Source of the DNA: Persebacter sp965221835
Lineage (GTDB): Bacteria > Pseudomonadota > Gammaproteobacteria > Tethybacterales > Persebacteraceae
DNA: 64,000 nt
Reading direction: 5' to 3'
Assembly (NCBI GenBank): GCA_965221835.1
Contig: OZ244916.1
Coordinates: 1,798,001-1,862,000, forward strand
A program made the position numbers and the translations under genes. Under the pieces are notes generated by a model. That model did no database searches. It saw only the letters and a list, made by a program, of their open reading frames with translations, and was not told where the DNA came from. Numbering within the stretch: the first letter of the stretch is position 1; the number at the start of each line of letters is the position of its first letter. Shown here piece by piece: positions 1-8,252 of this stretch.

Positions 1-2835
1 ATCTGTTTTCCGGCGAACTTGCAAAACAAGCGCGAAGATTGGACGATTCGCCTGATTACGCGCCTGCTTTTTGTCTGGTTCGTCAAAGAAAAAAATCTTG
101 TCGCCGAAGATTTGTTTTACAAATCGCAAATTTGCCCGCTGTTAAAAAATGGTGCGAATCCAACCAACGATTCGTACTATCGCGTTGTTTTGCAAAATCT
201 CTTTTTTGCGACTCTCAATACGCCGATAAAAGATCGCAAATTCAGCGAAGGCGGACGCGATGCGCATCGCGATTTTTCGCGGTGGCGATATGCCGCCGAA
301 ATCGCAAACGACAAATGCAAAGAAAAACTAAAACAACTCTTCGCGCAAACGCCGTTCATCAACGGCGGACTCTTTGATTGTTTGGACGGCTACGACAGCC
401 CGGCGAGTGCGAAAAACGCCGGACGCGAAGGCGGCGAAGAACGGACAGATTATTTTTCGGAATCGTATTACAAAGATTCGCGCATAAAAGACAAGTTGTC
501 GGTTCCCGATTCTTTGTTTTTTGCCGAAAACGGATTGCTTTCTATTTTCCAAAAATATAAATTTACGGTGGAAGAAAATACGCCGATAGAACAAGAAGTG
601 GCGTTGGATCCGGAACTGCTGGGGCGCGTCTTTGAAAACCTTCTCGCTTTTTACAATCCGGAAACGCGCGAAAATGCGCGCAAACAAACCGGTTCTTTTT
701 ATACCCCGCGCGAAGTTGTAGATTATATGACGCGCGAATCGGTGGCGGAATGTTTGGCGGCGAAAACCGGTGCGGACGGCGATAAAACGCGCGCGCTTTT
801 GGATTATGCTGCACCTGCTGATCATTCGTTTTCGGCGGCGGAAGTTAAATCTTTAGTACGTGCAATTTCCGAAATTAAAATTTTTGATCCCGCCGCCGGA
901 TCGGGGGCGTTTCCGATGGGCGTTTTGCATCTTCTTACGCTCGCGCTTTCGCGTTTGGATTCGCAAAATGCGGAATGGCACGAACTGCAAAAAAATCGCG
1001 CGCAAAAAGATGCGGCGGAAACCTTTCATCGCGCCGACAAATCCGAACGCGGCGAACGGCTGGATGAAATTAACGAAGTTTTTTCGCGCTATTCCGATTC
1101 CGATTTCGGGCGCAAATTGTTTCTCATACAAAACAGCATTTTCGGTGCGGACATTCAGCCGGTCGCATGTCAAATTTCCAAACTGCGATTTTTTATTTCG
1201 CTGGCGATAGAACAAAAGCGGGATGCGAACGCGGAAAACTTCGGCATAAAACCGCTGCCGAATTTGGAAACGCGATTCATCGCCGCCGATTCGCTGATTA
1301 AAATCGGCGGCAGGGGACAAGGCGCACTAAAATCGGAAGCGGCGGCGAAGTTGGAACGCGACCTCGCGGCGAATCGCGAACGGCATTTTAATGCGACCGC
1401 CCGCAAAACAAAATTGCACTGCAAAAACAAAGATGAAGAATTGCGCAAAAAACTTGCGGCAGAGTTGAAAAAAACCAGCGGATTTGATAACGAAGACGCC
1501 GGACGCATCGCTGTTTGGAATCCGTACGACCAAAACGCCGCCGCGAAATGGTTTGATGCGGAATATATGTTCGGCGTCGCCGACGGCTTCGACATCGTCA
1601 TCGGCAATCCGCCGTATGTGCAATTGCAAAGAGACGGCGGACGATTGGCAAATTTATACGCGCCGCAAAACTACGAAAGTTTCGCGCGCACGGGCGATTT
1701 GTATATGTTGTTTTACGAACGCGGATTGCAACTTTGCGCGTCCGGCGGCGGGCTGATGTTTATCACTTCCAACAGTTGGTTGCGCGCAAACTATGGCGCA
1801 AATTTGCGCGGCGTTCTCGCCCGCCATAATCCGCGTTTGCTGATTAATATGGGCGCGAATGTTTTTGAAAATGTATCTGTTAGCGTGAACATTTTGGGCG
1901 TTCAAAATGCACCGAACCGTAATGAATTGTTGGCGAATGATTTTGTTCGCACGGGCGATTTTCCGCCGTCCGAATGGCATTCCATTGCGCCGAAAAATAA
2001 AGACGGATGGGCGATTGTATCCGCGTCTGAAAACACTTTGCGCGCGAAAATTGAACAGGCGGGAACACCAATTAAGAATTGGAATGTTCGCATGTTTTTC
2101 GGTATTAAAACCGGTTATGACAAAGCGTTTTTGATTGATGCGGCGACCAAACACCGTTTGTGCGCGGAAGATCCGGGCAGTGCGGAAATTATCAAACCGA
2201 CGATTCGCGGGCGGAATATTGGTAGATACTTTTACGAATCTGCTGACGAGTATGTTATCGCTACATTTCCTTCCAAAAATTTGTCTATTGAAAATTTTCC
2301 GGCGGTGAAAAAATATTTGCAATCTTTCGGCGACCGTTTAGAGCAAAGCGGGCGTCCGGGTTGCCGCAAGAAAAGCGCGCATGCGTGGTTTGAAACACAG
2401 GACGCAGTCGCGTATTATCCGGAATTTGAAAAAGAAAAATTGATTTGGACAGACATCGCCCAAGCCGGACGGTTTTTCTATGACACCGAAAAACTGTACC
2501 CGATGGCAAGCGGGTTTGTAATGACCGGAGAAGATATTCAATATCTTCTCGCCGTTCTTAACTCGCGCTTGATCACTTGGTATATGCCAAATGTCGCCGT
2601 GAATCTTGGCGATAGCGGGCTTCGATGGAAAAAGATATATGTGGAAAAACTCCCAATCCCGCAAATTCCCAAAGCGGAACAACGCCCGTTCATAGAGTTG
2701 GCACAAAAAATCACCGCCGCCAAAGCAGCAAACCCCGCCGCCGACACCCACGAATGGGAATCCGAAATAGACCACCGCGTCTACAAACTCTACAACCTAA
2801 CCAAAAAAGAAATCGCCATAATAGAGGCGGAATGA
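1..2835 (+). CDS. Eco57I-type restriction-modification DNA methylase, 5' end outside window
   Basis: Large adenine-specific DNA methyltransferase of the Eco57I class, which methylates N6 of adenine and in many members is fused to a nuclease. The frame is open to base 1, so the apparent TTG start at 19 is only the first start-like codon and the N-terminus is missing; about 944 residues are visible. SAM-binding motif I (DPAAGSGAFPMG) lies near 890-925 and catalytic motif IV (NPPYVQLQ) near 1605-1625. A TaqI-like target-recognition region follows, with PTIRGRNIGRY near 2200-2230. No PD-(D/E)XK nuclease is visible; it could lie upstream, so type IIG versus stand-alone methylase is undecided. The last 15 codons (LYNLTKKEIAIIEAE and stop) have a diverged copy at 3882-3927. 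The ATGA at 2832-2835 opens a ten-codon ORF that ends at once. Confidence 0.85.
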   Translation: MCFPANLQNKREDWTIRLITRLLFVWFVKEKNLVAEDLFYKSQICPLLKNGANPTNDSYYRVVLQNLFFATLNTPIKDRKFSEGGRDAHRDFSRWRYAAEIANDKCKEKLKQLFAQTPFINGGLFDCLDGYDSPASAKNAGREGGEERTDYFSESYYKDSRIKDKLSVPDSLFFAENGLLSIFQKYKFTVEENTPIEQEVALDPELLGRVFENLLAFYNPETRENARKQTGSFYTPREVVDYMTRESVAECLAAKTGADGDKTRALLDYAAPADHSFSAAEVKSLVRAISEIKIFDPAAGSGAFPMGVLHLLTLALSRLDSQNAEWHELQKNRAQKDAAETFHRADKSERGERLDEINEVFSRYSDSDFGRKLFLIQNSIFGADIQPVACQISKLRFFISLAIEQKRDANAENFGIKPLPNLETRFIAADSLIKIGGRGQGALKSEAAAKLERDLAANRERHFNATARKTKLHCKNKDEELRKKLAAELKKTSGFDNEDAGRIAVWNPYDQNAAAKWFDAEYMFGVADGFDIVIGNPPYVQLQRDGGRLANLYAPQNYESFARTGDLYMLFYERGLQLCASGGGLMFITSNSWLRANYGANLRGVLARHNPRLLINMGANVFENVSVSVNILGVQNAPNRNELLANDFVRTGDFPPSEWHSIAPKNKDGWAIVSASENTLRAKIEQAGTPIKNWNVRMFFGIKTGYDKAFLIDAATKHRLCAEDPGSAEIIKPTIRGRNIGRYFYESADEYVIATFPSKNLSIENFPAVKKYLQSFGDRLEQSGRPGCRKKSAHAWFETQDAVAYYPEFEKEKLIWTDIAQAGRFFYDTEKLYPMASGFVMTGEDIQYLLAVLNSRLITWYMPNVAVNLGDSGLRWKKIYVEKLPIPQIPKAEQRPFIELAQKITAAKAANPAADTHEWESEIDHRVYKLYNLTKKEIAIIEAE

Positions 2836-3030
2836 CCGCATCCAAACCGAACGCGGCGCGGTGATAAAACTGAAAAAACGGGAAGAAATTCGTTCCGCAT
2901 TTTCGCTGTTATTTGAGCAATCATGCGGGACTTATCAAAATCGCTATGCAGGAAAGTGTAGATGCGTGGGACTCTGGTGGAATGGCAAATTGATGTATAA
3001 TTGCGCCGCAACCATTGCAGGAGGTAAAAA

Positions 3031-3357
3031 ATGAAAATATCCATCGCCAAAGATTTTTCGGATGTGCCTATCGGGCGTGCCCGGTCGGACGGCGACTATA
3101 CCGGCGAGGCGTTTCGGGAGGATTGGCTCGTTCCGAAACTGCGGAAGGCATCGGCGAACGATCCCTTAATCATCAATTTGGACGGCGCCGAGGGGTATCC
3201 TTCGTCGTTCCTGGAAGAGGCATTCGGAGGGCTGGTGCGAAACGGATACACCGCCGCCGATCTGCACAAACTCTTGAAAATAGAGGCGGGTAGCGGCTAT
3301 AAAACCTACCGGGATATCATCTGGGATTACATCAAAGCGGCGGATTCTCTCGATTAA
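3031..3357 (+). CDS. STAS-like DUF4325 domain protein
   Basis: Small soluble protein of 108 residues that looks like a complete DUF4325 (STAS-like) domain. The middle has the family pattern of a hydrophobic strand followed by LDGAEGYPSSFLEEAFGGL, resembling the phospho-acceptor loop of STAS/anti-anti-sigma folds. A strong Shine-Dalgarno (GCAGGAGG, 3017-3024) precedes the ATG, and a TATAAT sits at 2996-3001. The stop codon overlaps the start of the next gene by one base, so the two are probably co-expressed. DUF4325 proteins are often found in accessory or conflict-related neighbourhoods; the molecular role is not established. Here it lies in a cassette between a methylase gene and a pip 5' fragment. 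Confidence 0.7.
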   Translation: MKISIAKDFSDVPIGRARSDGDYTGEAFREDWLVPKLRKASANDPLIINLDGAEGYPSSFLEEAFGGLVRNGYTAADLHKLLKIEAGSGYKTYRDIIWDYIKAADSLD

Positions 3358-3797
3358 TGATGTCGCCTCACATTGTCCAGGCGGTTGTGCTGGTTCTGTG
3401 CGTTATCATTACTTTTGTTTTTAACGCGATATTGCAGCATCGGCTTTTGCATCGGCAAGGCAGGGAAAAAATTATTGATGCTTTGCTGCAATTGGTGGAA
3501 GAACAAAAGCAGTTTTACGCCGCCTATTGGGAAAAAGACGCCGCCGATGGCGCAGTGTCCGCATCCATAAACGAGACGATGCAGCAAACCCGATTTGATG
3601 CGCTGTTGGAGTTTGCCGGACGGAAATACAAATTCCGCAATATAAACGACATTAATCGTCAGTACAGGAAATTCTGCAAAACGGCAACCGGCGACAACTT
3701 TGGCGAAAAAAACAGGGCGGCGAATACCGAAAAAGCGCGGCATATTCATGCCATTGCGAACCAAATATACATCATTCTTTTGGAAAACAAAGTGTAG
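3357..3797 (+). CDS. hypothetical protein with one N-terminal membrane helix, paired with DUF4325 protein
   Basis: I do not recognise this 146-residue protein. It begins with a single strongly hydrophobic segment (about residues 4-26, IVQAVVLVLCVIITFVF) and then a charged, mostly helical cytoplasmic-looking domain rich in K, E, Q and R. It is therefore probably an inner-membrane protein with its bulk in the cytoplasm. The ATG at 3357 overlaps the upstream stop; a second ATG follows at 3360. The one-base overlap with the DUF4325 gene points to a two-gene unit, possibly a regulator plus membrane effector. That role is inference from arrangement only. The stop at 3797 is eight bases before the pip-like fragment at 3805. 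Confidence 0.6.
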   Translation: MMSPHIVQAVVLVLCVIITFVFNAILQHRLLHRQGREKIIDALLQLVEEQKQFYAAYWEKDAADGAVSASINETMQQTRFDALLEFAGRKYKFRNINDINRQYRKFCKTATGDNFGEKNRAANTEKARHIHAIANQIYIILLENKV

Positions 3798-3804
3798 GGA
3801 CGCA

Positions 3805-3930
3805 GTGCCGCAAAACTCCGTTTTATATCCCGTTTCCGCGCCGTTTAATTCGGGGCGGTTGCCGGTTTCGGGGTTGTATTTTCTACAATCTAACCAAAGA
3901 GGGAATCGCCATAATAGAGGCGGAATGACC
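3805..3930 (+). pseudogene. junction scar: pip 5' fragment joined to Eco57I-methylase 3' fragment
   Basis: Bases 3805-3876 read as GTG plus about 23 codons of a pip allele, with SVLYPVSAPFNSGRL matching the start of the real pip at 5057. From 3812 to 3876 the match to 5064-5128 is 64 of 65 bases. Five bases later, 3882-3930 matches the 3' end of the methylase gene (2789-2837) at about 45 of 49 bases, encoding NLTKEGIAIIEAE and a stop in the equivalent frame. Neither piece can encode a working protein. The small differences suggest the pieces come from diverged alleles rather than a fresh copy of the neighbouring sequence. Confidence 0.85.
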
Positions 3931-3963
3931 AACAACAAAATCACCAGCGAAGCGTTTGCTGCG

Positions 3964-4503
3964 TTATTCCCCGCTACCGAGATGTTCCTTGTAGCGTCTT
4001 ATGAAATCAAGAAATTCCGGCAGAAATTCCTTTTTTTGCTTCTCATAATCGGCGTCAGAATCGGACGCCGGTTTTGCCACTTTTTCTTTCGCGTCATTCC
4101 TGCCGGGACCCCGGAACACCTCGCGCAATAATATGCCGTACAGCACGATAAAACTAAGGAACGCGCCCGAAACCAGCAACGCTTGCGCCACAGGATGAAT
4201 CATTTTGATAATATCGGCTGGTTGCATAAAAACGATAAAAACGAATGGGAATATCACCCAAGGCGCGATTAGCGTAATGACGATGCTGAAAAACCGAAAC
4301 CAATAATATTGACGGGCGACAATTTGATTGTGTTCGGTAGTTGCCTTGTCTCGCTCCTCGGAGTTCTGATTGCGCGCCTCTTCGCGCTCAAAAAACTTCA
4401 ACATTTTGCCCAGCATCTTCATTTCTTCCTGCCGACGCTCGGCGTCGTTGAGCATTCCGGCGGACTCGCTGCCAAGTTCGTGATGATTTTTTTCGCCGAT
4501 CAC
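3964..4503 (-). CDS. putative membrane toxin partner of Panacea antitoxin (PanT candidate)
   Basis: A 179-residue protein with an N-terminal charged, coiled-coil-like region (residues 1-65, many E, R and K). Two hydrophobic segments follow: about 70-93 (FFSIVITLIAPWVIFPFVFIV) and 103-127. The C-terminus is a soluble charged tail. The start overlaps the stop of the upstream Panacea-domain gene by four bases (ATGA), the usual antitoxin-toxin arrangement. Known Panacea partners are structurally diverse and include membrane-acting toxins, so a membrane-damaging toxin is a reasonable inference. I recognise no specific toxin family, and toxicity is untested. Its stop is about 34 bases from the recombination scar at 3930. 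Confidence 0.5.
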   Translation of the reverse strand: MIGEKNHHELGSESAGMLNDAERRQEEMKMLGKMLKFFEREEARNQNSEERDKATTEHNQIVARQYYWFRFFSIVITLIAPWVIFPFVFIVFMQPADIIKMIHPVAQALLVSGAFLSFIVLYGILLREVFRGPGRNDAKEKVAKPASDSDADYEKQKKEFLPEFLDFIRRYKEHLGSGE

Positions 4504-4988
4504 GACAGATCCTTAATCAATTTTTCGTAGTATTCCTTGATGATTTCGTTAGGAATCGTGCCGAAATATTGATCTTTGCACTGATCCCACGGCGTGCCTT
4601 CGCGGTGTGTTAAATCCGAAAGCGAGAATGCGCCCAAACGCGAATACCGTTCGTAAACTTTGCTTACGATGTCCGCTTCATCTTCGTTGAGTTTGGTCGT
4701 ATAGTCCGGAAACTCGCCGAATTCCGGGTCGTACGGACGCGCCTTGTTTTTGATGACAAACTGCGGCGCGAACGCGCGATATACTTCTGGAATGACCGGT
4801 CCGAATTTCCACGCTTGCACCTGATGGCGAATCAGCGGCTTGCCGGTGTAGCCGAGAGTCCAGCCGTGCGCCAGATATACATATTTTACCAGCGGCATAA
4901 TCGTCAGCCGCTTTTTCGCGGCGCGCGCTTTGTCGACAAAAATGTTCGCAATCGCACGCGAATCATGTCCCTTTTTTCCGAATAGCAT
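4500..4988 (-). CDS. Panacea (DUF4065, SocA/GepA-like) antitoxin-domain protein
   Basis: A 162-residue protein with the Panacea/DUF4065 signature: LVKYVYLAHGWTLGYTGKPL followed by VQAWKFGPVIPEVYRAF, then a helical C-terminal half. The domain is established as a promiscuous antitoxin module that neutralises unrelated toxins by direct binding, and it occurs in SocA and phage GepA proteins. The gene runs opposite to pip and overlaps the downstream membrane-protein gene by four bases, giving antitoxin-first order. The minus-strand leader just before the start has an AAAGGTGA ribosome-binding site, and A/T-rich -10-like sequences lie in 4990-5040. Confidence in the domain is high; the toxin identity is open. 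Confidence 0.8.
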   Translation of the reverse strand: MLFGKKGHDSRAIANIFVDKARAAKKRLTIMPLVKYVYLAHGWTLGYTGKPLIRHQVQAWKFGPVIPEVYRAFAPQFVIKNKARPYDPEFGEFPDYTTKLNEDEADIVSKVYERYSRLGAFSLSDLTHREGTPWDQCKDQYFGTIPNEIIKEYYEKLIKDLS

Positions 4989-5044
4989 TGTTATTTCACC
5001 TTTCTGTATAATTATTCAGATTTTATCATATTTTCGCCCGCCGT

Positions 5045-5050
5045 TATAAT
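5045..5050 (+). promoter_or_regulatory. -10 box (TATAAT) directly upstream of pip
   Basis: A perfect TATAAT ends six bases before the pip ATG at 5057 and no ribosome-binding site can fit between them. A transcript starting at the usual distance would begin at or beside the start codon, so pip may be made from a leaderless mRNA. No good -35 is seen; TTTATC at 17 bp spacing is the closest. Confidence 0.45.
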
Positions 5051-5056
5051 CGGCGA

Positions 5057-6016
5057 ATGTCTGAAAACTCCGTTTTATATCCCGTTTCCGCGCCGTTTAA
5101 TTCGGGGCGGTTGGCGGTTTCGGGGTTGCATTCGGTGGCGTTTGCGGAGTATGGAAATTCGCGGGGGATTCCGGTTGTTTATTTGCATGGCGGACCGGGC
5201 GGCGGCTCTTCGCCTTCGCAGGCGGCGTTTTTTTGTCCGCAAAAGTTTCGCGTTTTGTTGTTTGATCAGCGGGGTTGCGGCAGGTCTTTGCCGCATGCGG
5301 AGTTGCGCGAAAACACGACTTGGGATTTGGTTGCAGATATGGAAAAGTTGCGTGCGCATCTCGGCATTAAAAAATGGTTGGTGTGCGGCGGGTCGTGGGG
5401 AAGTGCGTTGGCGTTGGCGTATTCGCAAAAACATCCCGCCCGTTGTTTGGGAATGATTTTGCGCGGCATTTTTACTTTGCGGCGGGCGGAGTTGTTGTGG
5501 TTTTATCAAGAGGGTGCGAGTTGGATTTTTCCGGAGTTGTGGGCGGATTTTATCGCACCGATTCCGCCTGCCGAACGCGGCGATTTGCTTTCGGCGTATC
5601 ATCGCCGATTGACTGGAAAAAACCGGGCGGAAATGAATCGGTGTGCGATTGCGTGGAGCAAATGGGAGGCGGCGACATTGTCGTTTGCGCGAAATGAAAA
5701 ACGCGTTCGCGAATTTTCCGCGCCGCTTTTTGCGAAGGCGTTTGCGCGAATTGAATCGCATTATTTTGTTCACGGCGGATTTTTTGCGCGGGATGGACAA
5801 CTGATTGCGGATGCGCAAAAACTTGCGGGCGTGCCGGGCGTTATCATACAAGGGCGATACGATATTATTACGCCGACAAAAACCGCGTTTGATTTGCATC
5901 GCAACTGGCCGGGGTCGCGTTTGGAAATCGTTCCCGATGCCGGACACGCCGCCGACGAACCGGGAATCGCCGCCGCAATTCGCAAAGCCGCAGACGCGTT
6001 TGCGGAGAAATTTTAA
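5057..6016 (+). CDS. pip: proline iminopeptidase (alpha/beta hydrolase)
   Basis: Cytoplasmic serine peptidase that releases N-terminal proline from peptides. The 319-residue length is normal for the family. The oxyanion-hole motif HGGPGGGSS is near residue 45, and DQRGCGRS follows near 75. The nucleophile elbow is GGSWGS near residue 113. The acid is probably the Asp of GRYDIITP near 275, and the catalytic His lies in PDAGHAADEP near 300. The start is set by homology (SVLYPVSAPFNSGRL matches the family N-terminus). Its first 24 codons are duplicated in diverged form at 3805-3876, so this gene marks the right edge of the accessory island. The GC-rich codon use matches the housekeeping genes that follow. 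Confidence 0.93.
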   Translation: MSENSVLYPVSAPFNSGRLAVSGLHSVAFAEYGNSRGIPVVYLHGGPGGGSSPSQAAFFCPQKFRVLLFDQRGCGRSLPHAELRENTTWDLVADMEKLRAHLGIKKWLVCGGSWGSALALAYSQKHPARCLGMILRGIFTLRRAELLWFYQEGASWIFPELWADFIAPIPPAERGDLLSAYHRRLTGKNRAEMNRCAIAWSKWEAATLSFARNEKRVREFSAPLFAKAFARIESHYFVHGGFFARDGQLIADAQKLAGVPGVIIQGRYDIITPTKTAFDLHRNWPGSRLEIVPDAGHAADEPGIAAAIRKAADAFAEKF

Positions 6017-6056
6017 TTTGTTTGCGAAGTGCGAAATTTTTGCGCTTTGCGTTAAA

Positions 6057-6240
6057 GTTCGTTTTACGGCGCGAGAAAAAAATGTCTTCCATTTCCGTGA
6101 ACGTTCGTTTTTCAGTGTGAGAAAAAATGTCTTCCATTTCCGTGAACGTTCGTTTTTACGGTGCGAGAAAAAATGTCTTCCATTTCCGCGAATGTTCGTT
6201 TTTACGATGCAAGAAAAAAATGTCTTCCATTTCCGTGAAC
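6057..6240 (+). repeat. tandem array of four 45-47 bp units (family A, orientation 1)
   Basis: Four head-to-tail units start at 6057, 6103, 6148 and 6194. Each contains GTTCGTTTT, then GCGAGAAAAAA-like sequence, then TGTCTTCCATTTCCGTGAAC. The units differ at a few bases. There are no unique spacers, so this is not a CRISPR array. The reverse complement of the core (TTCACGGAAATGGAAGAC) recurs with the same period at 13569-13700, so this is a genomic repeat family. It fills the gap between pip and coq7. Confidence 0.85.
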
Positions 6241-6383
6241 GCGAGAATGAAAAAGGCGGCGGAGAGTTTGGGCGGAATTATTTTTTTCATCCGTTGCGGT
6301 TGTAAAAAAACTTCGTTCGGCGGGGAACAATGTAAAATGCACGGTGAAACTTTTATTATTAAAATATGAAGGAGGAAACGGCG

Positions 6384-7010
6384 ATGGCATTTCGTGAACG
6401 GATAATTGAGATTTTGGAAAACGGCGCGCGCACTGTGTTTGCGCCGCAGACGGCGGGGCGCGAAAGTCCGGCGGCGAATTCGGCGGATACCGAAATGTCG
6501 GATGATGCGCGTCGGCATGCGGCGGCGTTGATGCGCGTGAATCATTGCGGCGAAGTTTGCGCGCAGGCGTTGTATCAGGGGCAGGCGTTGTTTGCGCGCG
6601 ATGCGGCGGTGCGCGAAAGTTTGCAGGAAGCGGCGGATGAAGAAATTGATCATCTCGCATGGACGGCGGAGCGAATTGAAGAACTCGGCGGACGACAAAG
6701 TTTTTTGAATCCGTTGTGGTTCGGCGGTGCATTCGCTATCGGTGCGGCGGCGGCGTTGGTGTCCGATAAAATCTCGCTGGGATTTGTCGCCGAAACCGAA
6801 CGGCAAGTGTCGGCGCATCTGCAAAGTCATCTGGAAAAACTTCCGCCCGATGATGCGAAAAGCCGCCGCATCGTGGAACAAATGGATATTGACGAACAAC
6901 GGCACGCCGCAAACGCCGTTGAAATGGGCGGTGCAGAACTGCCGCCGCCGATTAAAATCGCGATGCGTTTTGCCGGAAAAGTGATGACGCGCGGCAGTTA
7001 TTGGATTTAG
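6384..7010 (+). CDS. coq7: 3-demethoxyubiquinol 3-hydroxylase (COQ7 family)
   Basis: Di-iron, membrane-associated hydroxylase for the penultimate step of ubiquinone synthesis. It carries the family's repeated carboxylate/His motifs: NHCGEVCAQALYQGQ (near residue 53), DEEIDHLAW (near 88) and MDIDEQRHA (near 175). These supply the Glu and His ligands of the di-iron site. A longer reading from the ATG at 6366 is possible, but AAGGAGG at 6369-6375 sits inside that extension at ideal distance from the ATG at 6384, so the latter start was chosen (208 residues). The gene implies an oxygen-dependent route to ubiquinone and aerobic respiration, in line with the nuo genes further on. Confidence 0.92.
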   Translation: MAFRERIIEILENGARTVFAPQTAGRESPAANSADTEMSDDARRHAAALMRVNHCGEVCAQALYQGQALFARDAAVRESLQEAADEEIDHLAWTAERIEELGGRQSFLNPLWFGGAFAIGAAAALVSDKISLGFVAETERQVSAHLQSHLEKLPPDDAKSRRIVEQMDIDEQRHAANAVEMGGAELPPPIKIAMRFAGKVMTRGSYWI

Positions 7011-7019
7011 TTTTTCGCC

Positions 7020-8231
7020 GTGCGAAGCGACATCGCCCCCGGTTTTTTGCCTGACGCCGAATCGCAGCGGGCGCAAGAAATTGTTCGCTCGTGCGTGCAT
7101 TGCGGAATGTGTACCGCGGTGTGTCCGACTTATATTTTGGATCGCGATGAACGCGATAGTCCGCGCGGGCGAATTTATTTAATCAGCGAAATGATGCAAG
7201 ACGGTGCGCCGTCCGCTGTTGCGTTGCGACATTTGGATCGGTGCCTGACTTGTCGCGCATGTGAAACTGCATGTCCGTCCGGCGTGCGTTATGCGGAGTT
7301 GGCGGATATCGGGCGGCATGCCGCCGAACCGGCGCGCAAAACTTCCGCGCGTTTGTCGCGCAATGTTGTTGCCGCGATTTTTGGAAGTCCGAAAACAATG
7401 CGCGCGGCGGGTGCGTTGGCGGCGGCGGGACGTTTGGTTTTGCCGGGCGGATTGCGGCGGCATTTTGCGCGGCGGCGTAAGACAAAAATGCGCGCGCATT
7501 CGCGAAAAATGATTATGCTTTTCGGTTGCGTTGAAGGCGCGTTGTCGCCGCAAACGCATGCCGCATTGTCGGATGTTTTGCATTCGGCGAAAATCGGATT
7601 AATCAATTCGCCCGCCGCCGGATGTTGCGGCGCGTTGCGTTTTCATTTGAATCAACAGGAACGGGCGAAAGAAGAAATGCGCCGCAATGTCGCGGCATGG
7701 GCGCCGCTGTTGCGAACAGGCGAAGCGGAAACGATTGCGATGACGGCGAGCGGCTGTCATCAGATGGTCGCGCGCTACGGCGAATTGTTGCAAACGGAAG
7801 ACGCGCATTTAGTTTCGCAAAAAACGCAAAGCGCCGCGGCGATTGTCGCGCGCGAATGGCAACGCGCCCCGCCGCGTTTTGCAAAGATTGCGAACGCGGC
7901 GGTGTCGTATCATTCGCCTTGCACAATGCAACACGGTGCGGACGGCGACGGGCGGGCGGAAGAATTGTTGACGCAAGCCGGTTATGCAGTTTGCGCGCCC
8001 GCCGAAAAAGGCGTTTGTTGCGGTTCCGCCGGGACTTATTCAATTTTGCAACCCGCGCGGGCGCGAAGATTGCGAACGCGAAAACTGCGAAATCTTTCCG
8101 CCGCCGGTGCAAGACAAATCGCGACCGCAAATATCGGCTGTCAACTTTTTTTGTCGGCGGGCGGAAAAAAACCGGCACTGCACTGGCTGGAACTCCTCGC
8201 CGAAGCAATCTCCGCCCCGTCGGAAAACTAA
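7020..8231 (+). CDS. glcF: glycolate oxidase iron-sulfur subunit
   Basis: Fe-S electron-transfer subunit of glycolate dehydrogenase, which oxidises glycolate to glyoxylate and passes electrons to quinone. Two ferredoxin-type clusters are visible near the N-terminus: CVHCGMCTAVCP and CLTCRACETACP. Two CCG cysteine-rich domains follow, with GCCGALRF near residue 200 and GVCCGSAGTYS near 335. Start is GTG at 7020, nine bases after the coq7 stop, so the two may be co-transcribed. The flavin subunits GlcD and GlcE are not in this window, which is unusual because the genes are normally adjacent. The length (403) is normal. Confidence 0.9.
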   Translation: MRSDIAPGFLPDAESQRAQEIVRSCVHCGMCTAVCPTYILDRDERDSPRGRIYLISEMMQDGAPSAVALRHLDRCLTCRACETACPSGVRYAELADIGRHAAEPARKTSARLSRNVVAAIFGSPKTMRAAGALAAAGRLVLPGGLRRHFARRRKTKMRAHSRKMIMLFGCVEGALSPQTHAALSDVLHSAKIGLINSPAAGCCGALRFHLNQQERAKEEMRRNVAAWAPLLRTGEAETIAMTASGCHQMVARYGELLQTEDAHLVSQKTQSAAAIVAREWQRAPPRFAKIANAAVSYHSPCTMQHGADGDGRAEELLTQAGYAVCAPAEKGVCCGSAGTYSILQPARARRLRTRKLRNLSAAGARQIATANIGCQLFLSAGGKKPALHWLELLAEAISAPSEN

Positions 8232-8252
8232 ATTCAAAATACAAAAATAAGC

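Noticed and set aside
2832..2864. Short gene after the Eco57I-type methylase (ATGA overlap, ten codons)
   Set aside because: Only ten codons and no conservation with the sequence after the duplicated copy at 3926; at most a remnant of a lost downstream gene.
6057..6240. CRISPR array
   Set aside because: Units are contiguous imperfect copies with no unique spacers and no cas genes nearby; the same applies to 13569-13700 and 43615-43800.
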